Positions 41,551-52,870 are shown, counted from the stretch's first letter. The stretch: 64,000 nucleotides of DNA from Lithodes maja (GCA_037953745.1 JBAKBP010003178.1:94875-158874), one strand, 5' to 3'. The notes: generated by a model not told the origin, from the sequence alone. Translations and numbers: made by a program.

Positions 41551-42248
41551 ATTTCTAACAATAAATAAGTGAAAATGACACTCAATAAGCCTAGGCCAGT
41601 CAAAGTGACAGTATAATAATAATAAAACTAAGTATAAGTGAAAGAGACACACACAAGTAATAATAAGTGCCTTCATAACAATATGAATAAGTGACAGTGA
41701 CACTATATATATTATTAGCTTACCTAACAATACATAAAAGGGGAAATGACACTACCAATTATCAAAGTCCAGTGAAAGTGACACTAATAATCATAATAAT
41801 AATAATAAAACTAAGTAATAAGTGACAGAGACACAAATAAGTTCATATAAATAACTTTATTGAGTGAAAATAACATAACTATAATAAATGACAGAATAAG
41901 CAATAAAACACTATCAAATCGCTTCCCGGCATAATTGCGGGTGGAGCGACGAGTGCAACTGGGCGTCGTAGCCGGGGCCGCGGTTGAGTGTTCGGACGCG
42001 CCGAGGTAAATACGCGGCAAAAGTTACCTCCACTTCCATCACCATCACTCCGGAACCAGTTTAGCTAGAGAGCTCTACTCAACGCCATTCTACGCAGGAA
42101 GGTAAGGCGCTCATTTCTATATATGTTTGATTAATGTAGGTAATATATTAAGCGAGATTAGCCTTAGTTTACTTTTGTTGATATTCGACCAGATCGCCCG
42201 GATACGAGCTCCGTCATTAGGAGAGCCTGCCCGGGCCAGGAGGGTTAA
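41551..42248 (+). mobile_element. piggyBac copy C, 3' end only
   Basis: AGTGAAAGTGACAC-type repeats (41,565-41,870) run into a terminal segment with CTCTACTCAACGCCATTCT (inverse of the shared motif) and end CCCGGGCCAGGAGGG with TTAA at 42,245. No transposase is present. DIRS copy 2 abuts its left side. Confidence 0.75.
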
Positions 42249-42447
42249 TATAAATCAAGAAGAGAATTGGGCCCAGCACTGAGCCAGTCTACAGATTGAA
42301 AACCGCACTATGTTTATAGATGCGTGGGAAATTTCTAGCAGTTAAAATAAACCAAAATACAGTAGCCTAGGCCTAGACGTTTTTCGGCCAGATCGCCCGG
42401 ATACACCCTCCGTCCTTTGGAATACCAGCCCGGGCCCGGAGGGTTAA
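42249..42447. mobile_element. short LINE scrap and a second TTAA-type right end
   Basis: The first 36 bases, inverted, encode VLGPILFLIYI (RT motif of CR1-type LINEs). At 42,360-42,447 is another right end: GTTTTTCGGCCAGATCGCCC ... CGGGCCCGGAGGG with TTAA. Confidence 0.5.
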
Positions 42448-43264
42448 TCAACATGGCTATATTCTAGTTAATCGCCGTGATTCAACCCCTCTCTTTCCCT
42501 GATATATTTCATACCCTCCCCAGCTATCGGGATTAGTATTGTTGAGGTAAGTGAAGAAAATATGTAAGATATATGAGGATATAAATAAAGATTCTTCGGT
42601 AAATGGGAATACTGTATATAATACGGTTCCTACCGCTACATAGGAACTTACCTACTGTATGTCTTTACCGCTGCATATTAAATTAATTTTCTTTAGACTT
42701 TGTGGGTTAAATAAGGGTGGAAGGAAAAATGGTGGCCATCTTGAATCAGCTCAGAACTAATATTACAGGTACAGTATTCACTTTTTTTTTGCCGTATTTT
42801 CAGTATTTTGTCATATTCTATATCAATGCTAACCCTGCGGGGGTCTGGGGGCGGCAGCCCCCAGGTTAGGTTAGGTTAATGACAAAATATGGTTTTAGGG
42901 GGCATGTTTCAATATTGCAAAATAATGGGTAGGCCTACATATGAATTTGCAGAAGGAAAAACACCTTAAAACACACTAATCAATGAAGGAACTGATGAGA
43001 AAAAGGATGGTAAAAATTGAGGAGACCCCGGACAGCCTTTTCACTAGTTAATGTTTGTTTGTTTTTGTTTTTGTTTTTTCTTCGATATACAGTGTTCTTT
43101 TATATCAAGGACCACTGGAAATGAGTATTTACCCATTATCCAACAATCTAAAATCACAGCCCCCGATAGTGGGCTGTGAAGATCAGGGAAAATGTGGGGT
43201 TAAAGACGTAATAAGCCGCTAATAGAGGTTTTAAAATTAAACTTCGCTCAGGTTTCCTTGTTTC
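42448..43264. other. intergenic stretch without recognised features
   Basis: AT-rich. A short TTAGG run lies at 42,863-42,878 and a T run at about 42,783. No gene seen. Confidence 0.45.
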
Positions 43265-43510
43265 TCAATTTAAGAAAACCTCAAAATGGAAAAACCCGAG
43301 CCAAGTTTTGGCAAAACTTGGCTCGGATTTAAAGTATTTTCAGAGTCCAAAAACCCTTAAAATTAATTTCGAAAGTTGGCTCGGATTTTTTTGTTTTCAA
43401 CTTAAGAAAACCCCAAAATGGAAAAAGCCGAGCCAAGTTTTGGCAAAACTTGGCTCGGATTGAAAACAAAAATCAGAGTCCAAAAACCCTTAAAATTAAT
43501 TTCCAAACTT
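43265..43510. repeat. tandem duplication of about 122 bp, each with a long palindrome
   Basis: Two units (about 43,268-43,389 and 43,390-43,510) each contain CGAGCCAAGTTTTGG facing its inverse CAAAACTTGGCTCG, forming a 15-bp-arm hairpin. The arms are perfect. Confidence 0.85.
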
Positions 43511-43529
43511 TGACCTAGTATATTAACCT

Positions 43530-43947
43530 AACCAAACTACCCATGTGGTGATGGGCTGGTCTATCAGAGTGAAAACTGAGCGATCTCTGCCATACCCATA
43601 GCTTACTCTGACTGTTCCTTTTACTTATATATTTTCTAGACCTCAAGTGACTGCGTCTCTTCCGTGGATTGACCTCCCAATCTACCAAGATTGGAAGCCA
43701 AAGCGTCACATTTTTCCTTGCCCATCAACTTTCTCTTCATAATTGCTGAGGGGCACAGGGCCCTGGGTGGGGCTTTGGTTTCCCGGGCGATTCCTCACCC
43801 TTCTCATCTCCCCGCCATGGAGTGGCTTCGGTCACCTAGGCTTTATTGTGGTCTTCAGGAAGGGTTCTGTGGGGGCGCTCGGTTATGGCCTTGCTCGGGG
43901 CCTTGGGGCTGTTCGGCCAGGCAGCTTGGGGAACAACAACAACAACC
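43530..43947 (+). mobile_element. (AAC)n-tailed retroposon, copy 2
   Basis: Same family as 15,699-16,236; runs from GTGATGGGCTGGTCTATC to the AAC tail. 5' shorter than copy 1. Confidence 0.8.
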
Positions 43948-43974
43948 CAACCTAACCTAACCTAGACCTAGTAT

Positions 43975-44292
43975 GTCGGATACAAAACTAGCCCTTGCAT
44001 GCCAGCTACTTTTGGGTGCATAGTATACCCAGTACATTGGATACAAAACTAGCCCTTGCATGTCAGCTACTGGGGGTGCATAGTACCCAGTACGTGGAAT
44101 ACAAAACTAGCCCTTGCATGCCAGCTACTTTGGGTGTATAGTATAGCCAGTACGTTGGATACAAAACTAGCCCTTGCATGCCAGCTACTGGGGGTGCATA
44201 GTACCCAGTACGTGGAATACAAAACTAGCCCTTGCATGCCAGCTACTGCGTGTGCATAGTACTCAGTACGTGGGCTACAAAACTAGCCGTTG
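43975..44292. repeat. minisatellite of about 58-62 bp, five to six units
   Basis: The phrase ACAAAACTAGCCCTTGCATG recurs at about 43,983, 44,044, 44,102, 44,161 and 44,219, with a degraded last unit at 44,277. Confidence 0.9.
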
Positions 44293-44452
44293 CTCTCTGC
44301 CACACTCGTCCGACGGCAGCGAGAGGTTGACAACAATCATTAACCTAACGTAACATAACCTAGCAACACCAAGTATATGTCCCTAGTACTAACCTTATTG
44401 TGGTTACACACCCATTCTCTCCTTTTTTGTCTACATGAACACACAGTCCCGC

Positions 44453-45103
44453 ACATTATGTTAGAAGCATTGCTAAGAATGCCTCTAAAAAACTGGGACT
44501 CCTGTACAGAGTTCGAGAATTCTTCACTGACGAGCAGTTGGCCGTAATATATAAAAGTCATGTGCGTTCTCAGATGGATTACTGTTCACCTCTGTGGGGT
44601 GGAAGTGGAGTGGTTGCATTGAGGCAGTTGGACAAAATTCAAAATAAAGCTATTAGATTAATCAATAACCCTGCAATCACACAGGACCTTCCTACATTAT
44701 CCATACGAAGAAACGTTGCATCCCTTGCATTATTCTACAGATATTTTCACAGCAATTGTTCCGAGGAACTTGCTTCAATTGTGCCGCCTCTCCACATCTT
44801 TCCCCGTAGAACTAGGGCAGCTGAGAGCGCCCATGAATTTACACTTTCTCCTCCACAATGCAGAACTTCTGCTTATCAGAATTCATTTATCCCCAAAGCT
44901 ACTACTCTTTGGAATTCACTTCCCTCGAATTGCTTTCCACAAACTTACAATCTACAAATGTTTAAATCCAGTTGTTACAAACATTTTATGAATGGAGGAT
45001 GCCTTTAGGCACATGGACCTTTTTGTTTTATCTGTGTTTTTCCTTCCTCCGTTCATTGTCTCTTAAAAAAAAAAAAAAAAAAATAAAAAAAAAAAAAAAA
45101 TCG
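44453..45103 (+). pseudogene. poly(A)-tailed non-LTR LINE, C-terminal part
   Basis: The plus frame runs from about 44,455 (VRSIAKNASKKLGLLYRV, FFTDEQLAVIYKSHVRSQMD) through YCSPLWGGSG, LDKIQNKAIRLINNP and FIPKATTLWNSLPSNCFP to a stop at 45,008. A long A tract follows at 45,065-45,103. This is the C-terminal end of a Jockey/I-group LINE polyprotein, 5'-truncated. Confidence 0.85.
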
Positions 45104-45984
45104 CACAATTCACAGATGTAGGTAGTACTCCGTGGTCCACTAACATCTTTAATGATGGCTCATTTTCTTTGAATGTTTTCTTAATAATCGAATGTGGAAC
45201 CAGAGCACAACCTCTACACACGGGACCCATCCTCCAACTGTAGACAAAAAAGCCGGCGCATTTAGGTTCGTCGGACGTGACGTGACGTGACGTATTGATG
45301 GACTGTGATTGGTTACTATGATGATGTAAGGCTGTGGTTGGTTCCGTGAGTGGCGAGATGTGACTTAAGCCATTGTAATTGGTTCACACATGCATAAAAA
45401 GATCGCCAGATGTAGTGGCGTTCGACTGACAGGGTGGTGTTAACATGGGGGTGCCTCCTGGACCGCCATTTGTATTATCGGCGCGCCGGCATCTAGAGGG
45501 ACGGTTTTGCATACAGAGGGAAGTTTTTTACAGTGTTTTGTATTTTACTTATAATGAATTTGCGACGGTAATTAGATATACACCAACCAAGTATCGTCCA
45601 TGAAACTTCTAAAACAATGATAATTATCGATGGGGCTCGTATGCAGGTTGTTTTCAATTTAAACCCCGCCGTATTTACCATGTTTTCTGTAGGTATTGTT
45701 TTCAAGGAATATAGTGTTTTATTGTTTTTCATGGTTGGCGTGGAGGATTTGCATTAACTTAGGCTACCCATTATTTATTAATCTGAAGATACAATGTCAA
45801 ATGGCGCCATTTATTGGGTGATTCACGCTTTTACAGTAGGTAAGGGAAATTGTGGGGTAAATTGGATACACGATGGGTTGAGGGGGGGCATTGCCCCCTC
45901 ACCCCCCCTTGATTTATTGTCATCCTCATATATGTAGATCAGTAAGGGGGCAAAAACTGGTGGTAAGAGTTGTGGGCAAGAATG
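45104..45984. other. intergenic stretch
   Basis: No gene recognised. It includes a run of overlapping TGACG repeats at 45,277-45,293 (GTGACGTGACGTGACGT). Confidence 0.4.
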
Positions 45985-46240
45985 TTAAGTGCGGGCGTAC
46001 CACCAGCCTTGTTTACGCGTAGTGGCGTCGGACCTTTCCCATCATGTTCCCGTCTATTTTGACTGCCTTTGGATATAAAAATAAATTAGCCTAACCAAAC
46101 AACCTAACCTAACCTAGTATTCATGTAGTAATGACAGGGGGCAAATAGCAGAAAACATAGCGTCGAAATAGACGGGAACGTAACTGCGGGCGCACATGAC
46201 GACCGTACGCCCGATCACTACAGTACATCCATCCCGAGTT
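45985..46240. mobile_element. MITE of the GGATGTAGTG family, copy 2
   Basis: Left CGGGCGTACCACC and GTTTACGCGTAGTGGCG; right ACGACCGTACGCCCGATCAC ... CAGTACATCC. It is an inverted relative of 25,060-25,314 and encloses a short CCTAA run (46,102-46,116). Confidence 0.55.
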
Positions 46241-46412
46241 GTGTTATCGGGCGTACCACTACCGACATACAACATAGGCCTAAATCATCTATAAATACTT
46301 GGTATCTGGACACTTCGAGCGAATTCATATTCGAGCGGAGGCGCATTTAGGTTAGGTTAGGTTGTGCATCCGCTCGATCAGGCATTCGCTCGAAGTAACT
46401 CGCATTCAAATA

Positions 46413-46970
46413 CAGTAGGGTCTCGTAAGATGCGAGTTTATGGTCGATGGATGCGATCACATCTTACGATACACGTAGCTTATGGGAAAAACGTCTTATG
46501 GTCGATCCGCCCCAAAAAATATGCCGTAAAGTCCCATTTGCACCCTATAAATCCAATTTGTTCACGCAAAGTCCCAATTTTGTTGGTAATACAGTAATCC
46601 TTGAAAAAGGTAATTGGTGCATGATACCATACATTTCGGTCACATACAAACAGAAAATAATAAATTAATAAATGAAGATGAGACAAAATACACACTATCA
46701 ATAAAAAATATAAAAAAATGCAAATTTTCCCCTTACCTTAAATTCTCATACTACGTCATACTACGCAGGGCTGAGCCAGCCGAGGCATGCGAACTCCCGC
46801 CTAAGGCTCGCATTTAAAAAAAAAATCGCATCTTGAAGTTTCTCCTCGGATTTAGCCCACTTTGAGCCTCCGATTCGCAAATTATGGTCAGTCTCGCATC
46901 TTAAAATAATTTATTTAATTATTTGGGGGTCCTCGAATCTTCTGATCTCGCATCTTACGAGACCCTACTG
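46413..46970. mobile_element. pogo-type MITE with perfect 24-bp ends
   Basis: CAGTAGGGTCTCGTAAGATG begins the left end and its exact inverse ends the right, 24 bp in all. TA flanks lie at 46,411-46,412 and 46,971-46,972. 558 bp, no ORF. Perfect ends suggest recent movement. Confidence 0.9.
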
Positions 46971-47363
46971 TACTTAACCTAACTATAAAGCCTAACCTAA
47001 CCTAGTACTGTATTCTCATTACTACATGAATACGAGGTTAGGTTAGGTTAGGTTGTATGGTTAGGTTAATGTTTTAGAGAGGAGTTATGCTGTAGGCTAT
47101 ATATGTCGGTAGTGGTACGCCAGATAACAACTCTTACCAAACAGGTTGCCGGACCTGCCGGTATTTCGTTTTTGTGACTAACGCTCACGCCATTTATTGG
47201 GTGAATCGCACCCACCCCATCGTTCAAATCAAGAAGAAGAAGGAGAGTCAAGTCGAAGGATTCATTGTGCGCAATGCTTTGTTTACGGTCGGGACTTATT
47301 ATTTTGGTGTTATTTTTCGATGTACATGTAATCGGGTTTTTTCAAGTGTCGATAACGAAATTC

Positions 47364-47830
47364 GGGATGGATGTAGATTCCGGGCGTACGGTCGTCATAG
47401 GGCGATCGCCGCGGTTAACTTCGCGTCTATTTTGACGGCGAATTGTTTTCGGTTATTTGCCCCCTGCTGGCAATATATATGATAATGATAATATGTCATG
47501 GGGGGATGAGGGGGAGCAAAGCCCCCCCCCCTCAACATATTGTATCCAATGGCATTCAAAATAGACGGGAACATGATTCCAAAGGTCCGCCGCCGTCACG
47601 TTTACGTTTGTCGATCGCCGTGGTTAAGTTCGCGTCTATTTTGATTTTTTTTTCGGTAATTTGCCCCCTGCTGGTAATATATATGATGACAATATGTTAT
47701 GGGAGGGGGGGGGGGGCCTGAAGGGGGACAAAGCCCCCCCCCCTCAACATATTGTATCCAAAGGCAGTCAAAATAGACTGGAACATGATGGCAAATGTCC
47801 GACGCCACTACGCGTAGTGTAAACAAGGCC
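47364..47830. mobile_element. MITE of the GGATGTAGTG family, copy 3, internally duplicated
   Basis: Left GGATGTAGATTCCGGGCGTA. The middle contains two successive copies of TTTGCCCCCTGCTGG ... AAGCCCCCCCCCCTC. Right CGCCACTACGCGTAGTGTAA. Confidence 0.6.
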
Positions 47831-48119
47831 TTGCCCGAAAATCCTCCATGCAGACTATGATAAGAAAAATATGGCGAGTCTATAGGTCCTTATTTTCCCT
47901 AATAAATTATTTCTAATAGGGCGGCAAAAGAGGTCTTGAATAATATCATTGTTTTGTTAGGAATTGATTAGCCTAGGCCTAGCCACAGCCAGACAGTCTT
48001 GAAATTTAAATATGCAGTAAGGGTTATGTTTGTGGGCACTGGGCGTACCGTTTTGTTTACATAAGTCGCATGCTCAAAGTCACAGTTACGGTACGTTCGT
48101 GGCTAGGCCTACTTTGAAT

Positions 48120-48867
48120 ATAAATGAGTTTGGAACCGTGTTCGAAAAACGGAATTTGAAGGTAAATGCGGGGAAGAGCAAGGTTATGGTTTTCGAAAGG
48201 GGTGAAGTCACAGAGTGTGAGGTGAAGTTGAACGGTCAGGCTATGGAGATTGTCAGCTCTTTTAAGTGTTTGGGCAGTGTTTTGAGTAAAGATGGGACTG
48301 TGGATGAAGAAGTGCGGGAGAGGGTGCAACAGGGGAAGAAGGTTGTAGGAACGTTGAGAGCAGTAACAAGAAATAGAGTGGTCAGTAGGAAGTGAAGAAG
48401 TCCTTGCATGACAGTGTGGTAATCCCGACACTAACCTATGGAAGCGAAGCATGGACGATCGGGAAGAGACTCAGACCAAGAGTGAGAGCGGTGGAAATGA
48501 GTTACTTGAGAAGTGCGTGCGGAGTTACATGGAGGGATAGACAGACGAATGAGGAAGTAAGAAGGAGGTGTGGTGTGGAGGTAGATGTGCTGGAAAGTGT
48601 GAAAAGGAACAACTTGAGGTGGTTCGGCCATATGGAACGTATGGAAAGCGAGAGATTGACTAAGAGGGTGTATGAGAGCGAGGTGGAAGGACAGAGAGGG
48701 AGAGATGCATCGAGGGAGAGGTGGAAGGATGGAGTGAGGAAGTATATGAATGAAGGCGGTGCTGGTTGGGAGGAGGGGTGTCGATTGACTGGAGATAGAG
48801 GTGCATGGGGGCGGTTCGTTCGTGGCCACCCCTTCGGGGATCACGGCATCAGGCAATAGATAGATTA
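48120..48867 (+). pseudogene. RTE-like LINE, RT C-terminal part with (ATAG)n tail
   Basis: The first frame encodes NLKVNAGKSKVMVFERGE and FKCLGSVLSKDGTVDEEVR. After a break near 48,393 the next encodes LTYGSEAWTIGKR, RSACGVTWRDRQTNEEV, NNLRWFGHMERMESERL and FVRGHPFGDHGIRQ to a stop at 48,859, followed by ATAGATAG. This is the region beyond the RT catalytic site. 5'-truncated. Confidence 0.88.
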
Positions 48868-49414
48868 TGTTTTCCAAAATTATCCCACGGGCACGGTCAG
48901 CTGCTATATGGCCCCTGCGGGCCTACTGAGGCTGCTGGCCACCCTGGCATAAAAAGATACCTAGGCTAAAAACCTAGCCTAGGCCTATACAAACTCAGAA
49001 CAGAGACCTGGAATGAATATAGCCTAACACCTAACTTCCTAAGAAGACAACATGGCTGCAGATCTCACCAAGCACAACTGAAACTCTATCAATTTAACAC
49101 TCAACTGCAATCGAGTTAGCACCCACACCCATAATCATAATGGATACAATTAACCAGACCAATCACGCAATGCACACTGTACATGTCCTTTTGCCTGTCC
49201 ATGTGACTGGAACATCCCTTTGAGTCTTGGGTCATTTCCCCGCTCCTGGTGTGGTCATTTGACTGTCGGAGGGGGTCTGTGGCCCTACCAGGTAAGTTAA
49301 TATATGATGACAATAAGTGATAGGGGGTGAGGGGGAAACCGGGAAAGTCCACCTCAACCGGGCTGCAGGCAACCCATTATTGTATCCCACCGTTCCCACG
49401 GCCTGGCGGCCAGC
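48868..49414. other. stretch upstream of FAM50, possible promoter or 5' UTR region
   Basis: No gene or repeat recognised with confidence. By position it may contain the FAM50 promoter or a non-coding first exon, but I cannot point to a core promoter motif. Confidence 0.35.
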
Positions 49415-49715
49415 AGTGGAGGTAGATGTGCTGGAAAGTGTGAAAAGGAACAACTTGAGATGGTTCGGCCATATGGAACGTATGGAAAGCGAGAGAATGA
49501 CTAAGAGGGTGTACGAGAGCGAGGTGGAGGGACAGAGGGGGAGAGGTAGACCGAATATGAGGTGGAAGGATGGAGTGAGGAACTACATGAATGAAGGCGG
49601 TGCTGGTTGGGGGGAGGGGCGTCGACTGACTGGGGACAGAGGTGCATGGGGGCGGTTCGTTCGTGGCCACCCCTTCGGGGATCACGGCGTCAGGCAATAG
49701 ATAGATAGATAGATC
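49415..49715 (+). pseudogene. RTE-like LINE C-terminal fragment directly upstream of FAM50
   Basis: Encodes VEVDVLESVKRNNLRWFGHM, TKRVYESEVEGQRGRG and GAWGRFVRGHPFGDHGVRQ, then (ATAG)n at 49,697-49,715. Third copy of the 30,719 and 48,120 fragment. It ends 24 bases before the FAM50 ATG. Confidence 0.88.
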
Positions 49716-49738
49716 TCTGTTATGTTGTTACAGCAAAT

Positions 49739-49918
49739 ATGGCGCAGTATAAAGGAGCTGCGAGTGAGGCGGGGAGGGCCATGCAGATCAAGAAGCGGCG
49801 AGAGAGGGAGCAGGAGGAAATGGAACAGAAGAAACGCAAGTTGGAGGAGTCGCTGAGGATTAACAAGATTGAGAACAAGTTTGCTGTTCATTACGATGCT
49901 GTGGAACAACAGCTTAAG
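49739..49918 (+). CDS. FAM50: FAM50 (XAP5 family) coding exon 1
   Basis: Starts MAQYKGAASEAGRAMQIKKR, the near-invariant N-terminus of FAM50/XAP5, and continues with a charged coiled coil to HYDAVEQQLK. 60 codons, phase 0, donor AAG/GTGATT at 49,919. An acceptor-like TATGTTGTTACAG ends at 49,733, five bases before the ATG, so a non-coding exon may lie upstream. Family knowledge: FAM50 is a nuclear protein associated with the spliceosome, with a C-terminal XAP5 domain. This is the best-supported host gene in the window. Confidence 0.95.
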
Positions 49919-50138
49919 GTGATTTACATGTTGTACATACTCTGACCACACCATTGAGGTGGCATCCCTTGATTACCATGTCTGTATATATTCGAGCAAC
50001 GGTATTTGCACGCAAGGTGCCAGGTCCGTATATACTGTATACGGGTTCGTCTTTAACCCCCTGAGCTTCACAAGAAATATATTTTTTATTTTACATTACT
50101 GATGAGGTTCATGAAAATAGTTTTGTGATTTATTTCAG

Positions 50139-50303
50139 AGCTCGACTATCGGCTTAGTGACCCTGAACGAGATGAAAGCCAAACAAGAAGACGTGGTTAA
50201 GGAACGCGAGAAGGAACTGGCCCGCAAGAAGAAGGAGCAGGAGAGGTTACTGAGGAAAGAAATCGAAGCTAAACAGGCTAAGAAGAAGGAACAGAAGGAA
50301 AAG
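50139..50303 (+). CDS. FAM50: FAM50 (XAP5 family) coding exon 2
   Basis: Acceptor TTTATTTCAG, then SSTIGLVTLNEMKAKQEDVV, matching the conserved family segment, and a Lys/Glu-rich helix ending KKKEQKEK. 55 codons, phase 0. Donor AAG/GTGAGA at 50,304 is strong. The intron before it is 220 bp. Confidence 0.94.
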
Positions 50304-50924
50304 GTGAGAGTAAAGAGAGAGCGAGAGATTGAATAAGAGCTAGAGAGGATGTGCCGTAGTTTTTAATACCATACACTTCCTTCATTGACAGGGCTAGGGC
50401 GTGCCCTTGTTACAGGAACTTTACTGGACATTTGCCTCGAATCGCTAAACCTGAGTAACCAAACTCTTGACGTCTACCAATGGCACGGGGTAGGATCGAA
50501 CTGCCGACCCTATGAGTAGCAGTCAGACTCGCTACCGACCCGCGGCCGTGAGTGAGAGAGATCGTTATAGGAAAATTAATGACTAAGTAAATATAGATAC
50601 TGATTTTATGATACCTGTATGCACTTAATGTACAGTATATATAATGAGAGATAGAATAGAGTAGGCAATTAATTGCACTAGTCTGATCAAATTACCTTTC
50701 AAGACTTAAGTACCGTGTACAGTAATATGAATTATGGTGTATATTTTTAACTTCATTAAAGAAAAAATGGTACGTATTTAATGTGAACTGTTGTAGATCA
50801 AAGGGTGAGGAGTTACCGTAAGAAAGTGTATCATATTTGTTCTTCCAGGTAGTGTACCAGTGTAACTATTCCTGGCCACAAGTCTACTATCATATTCTAA
50901 TTGATTACAGTTTTTGTCAATCAG
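50304..50924 (+). other. FAM50 intron 2 with a SINE
   Basis: A 621-bp intron. It contains a minus-strand tRNA-derived SINE fragment (about 50,370-50,545). The rest is AT-rich with no other feature. Confidence 0.8.
50370..50545 (-). mobile_element. tRNA-derived SINE in FAM50 intron 2
   Basis: On the minus strand: A-box-like GGTAGCGAGTCTGACTGCTA and B-box-like GGCAGTTCGATCCTACCCC, then a body ending near AGGGCACGCCCTAGCCCTG. It belongs to a different SINE type from those at 12,011 and 33,279. Confidence 0.7.
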
Positions 50925-51212
50925 ATCGCTAAGTTGAGTTTCTGCCCTGATGACGAAGAAGATGAGGATAATGATGATGAAGAAGAAGAAGAAGACGATG
51001 ATGATGGCGGAAAGAAAGAAAACAAAGTAGAGGTGATAGAGAAAGTGGTAGAAGCTGAGGAGGAACCGGAGGAAGACAATGGTGATGATGATTATGATGA
51101 AGAAGGAGGAAAAGGTTTCAAGATGATGAAGAATCCTGATGTTGACACTAGCTTTCTACCCGACCGAGACAGGGAGGATGCAGAGAATAGACTGAGAGAG
51201 GAGCTAAGGCAG
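50925..51212 (+). CDS. FAM50: FAM50 (XAP5 family) coding exon 3
   Basis: Acceptor GTCAATCAG, then IAKLSFCPDD, a long Asp/Glu tract, and the conserved block MKNPDVDTSFLPDRDREDAE followed by NRLREELRQ. 96 codons, phase 0, donor CAG/GTATGG. An earlier AG at 50,910 would shift the frame. The acidic tract is longer than in human FAM50A as I recall it. The XAP5 domain expected next is not found before 64,000, so the gene continues beyond the window or is cut. Confidence 0.93.
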
Positions 51213-51785
51213 GTATGGAATTAATACTGGTTCGTTCATATTTATCTGATATCCAATTTTTTCACCATCCACTCGTTTGTTCAAGTTCTTTATTGCTTAT
51301 GGTACTGTACTCCACTATTTAATATGTGTTTATTGGTGCCCTGTGAACCATTGCCAATTTGCGTTAACTAACAAGTACAAGCATTTCAATGGCACCCTGG
51401 TAACTGTTCTGTTTAACAACACTAGGGTGGTTAACCATATACCGTGAGTAGATGATACTCTTCAACATACTTTACTGGTAAATTGCAGCTCACTATGACT
51501 TCTGCAACTGGATCCCTGTATGCTAAATTGTCACATGGATAACTCCTGAGCCATCAGTGTACCGACTGTAATAATGAACGATGACTCCACACTTTGGAGA
51601 TCTGCAGTGATTCAGGTTAACTCACGTTCACTTGGATGTAGGTACAATTTTTACATGACAAATCTGACACCTGGCAATTGTAAATTTAAAAGCTTAACTC
51701 CTGAGAATAAGTTAGTCTGTGTGTACAGTATCCCTGTTTGTGTCAGTCTGTATAATATTGTCTATGGCGCAGTCACTTCTTTGAA
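51213..51785 (+). other. start of the presumed FAM50 intron 3
   Basis: No exon or repeat recognised. If the gene is intact this intron exceeds 12.7 kb and includes all elements from here to 64,000. Confidence 0.5.
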
Positions 51786-51789
51786 CTTT

Positions 51790-52044
51790 AAGCACATCCA
51801 TACTCATATCTCTCGCCGTTCCATCCACTCACTCATAGACAACACGCAGCTGCAGGCACGACCTCCCGAAATCCATCCTTCTGAATCCTCCCTTCCTCGC
51901 GAGGACAGAGTCCACCTGGCCAGGCTGAGATGCGGACACCATCCAGCTCTTCTGAGCTATCAGAAGAGACTGGATGACTCCGTCGTCGACACCTGCCCAG
52001 GTTGTAACACAGCACCCCGTACCATTAAACACATTAAAATGTAA
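51790..52044 (+). pseudogene. Jockey-type LINE C-terminal fragment
   Basis: Encodes SRRSIHSLIDNTQLQARPPE, LPREDRVHLARLRCGHHPAL and VVDTCPGCNTAPRTIKHI. The Arg-x-Arg-Cys-Gly-His and Cys-Pro-x-Cys pattern is typical of the end of Jockey/R1-group polyproteins after the RNase H-like region. Only about 85 residues remain. Confidence 0.75.
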
Positions 52045-52285
52045 AACTAGCAAACTAAACAAACCAAAACTGGGACAAAGACAATATAAAGTCAAATTAA
52101 CTGATCAAAATCGCTATGTGGAAACAACGCTTACTAAAATAAAATTTATGAAATAAAAGAACACAATCCACCACATAGGGTGTACATTACTACATGAGCA
52201 AGTTAATCAGTTTCCCAAGCAAACTAATCGCACACATAACAACGCATTATCGTCACGTTCAAGGAATTAGTCAATTTGGGAAGTC
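52040..52285 (-). repeat. dispersed repeat, copy 2
   Basis: Inverse of 27,717-27,957. It directly follows the LINE fragment. Confidence 0.75.
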
Positions 52286-52374
52286 CGGGATCATAGAAGA
52301 CTGCATTTCACACAACCACTTACACCAACATTAGAATTTACACTCCTTGAGAGCTCTGTGGGAAAGCCCGACCG

Positions 52375-52870
52375 TGGCCATGGCCTTCCTTAGGGACTCG
52401 GGGCTGTTCGGCCAGGCAGTTTAGGGAACAACAACAACTGAGGTGATGGGCTGGTCTATCAGAGTGAGAACTGAGCGATCTCTGCCATACCCATAGCTTA
52501 GTCCTACTCTGACTGTTCCTTTTACTTTTATATTTTCTAGATCTCAAGTGACGGCGTCTCTTCCGTGGATTGACCTCCCAGTCTACCTAGATTGGAAGCC
52601 AAAGCGTCACATTTTTTCCTTTGCCCCTCAACTTTCTCTTCATAATTGCTGAGGGGCACAGGGCCCTGGGTGGGGCTTTGGTTTCCCGGGCGTTTCTGCA
52701 CCCTCCTTAGCTCCCCGCCATGGGGAGTGGCTTAGGTCACCCAGGCTTTATTGTGGTCGGCAGTGAGGGTTCTGTGGGGGCGCACGGTTATGGCCTTGGC
52801 CTTGCTCGGGGCCTTGGGGCTGTTCGGCCAGGCAGCTTGGGGAACAACAACAACAACAACAACAACAACT
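52375..52870 (+). mobile_element. (AAC)n-tailed retroposons, one scrap and one longer copy
   Basis: A 55-bp tail-end scrap (52,380-52,434) ending AACAACAACT is followed by a copy from 52,440 (GTGATGGGCTGGTCTATC, inverted in copy 1) to an (AAC)n tail at 52,842-52,868. Same family as 15,699 and 43,530. Confidence 0.8.

Larger units (their letters stand above)
42863..47055. repeat. cluster of short interstitial TTAGG runs
   Basis: Runs of about three TTAGG/CCTAA units at 42,863-42,878, 43,950-43,965, 46,102-46,116, 46,347-46,363, 46,990-47,004 and 47,035-47,055; another lies at 22,491-22,506. TTAGG is the usual arthropod telomere unit. The coordinates give the span of the cluster, not one continuous repeat. 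Confidence 0.7.

Noticed and set aside
43975..44292. CRISPR-like regular repeats
   Set aside because: Units are contiguous without unique spacers; this is a minisatellite in a eukaryotic genome.
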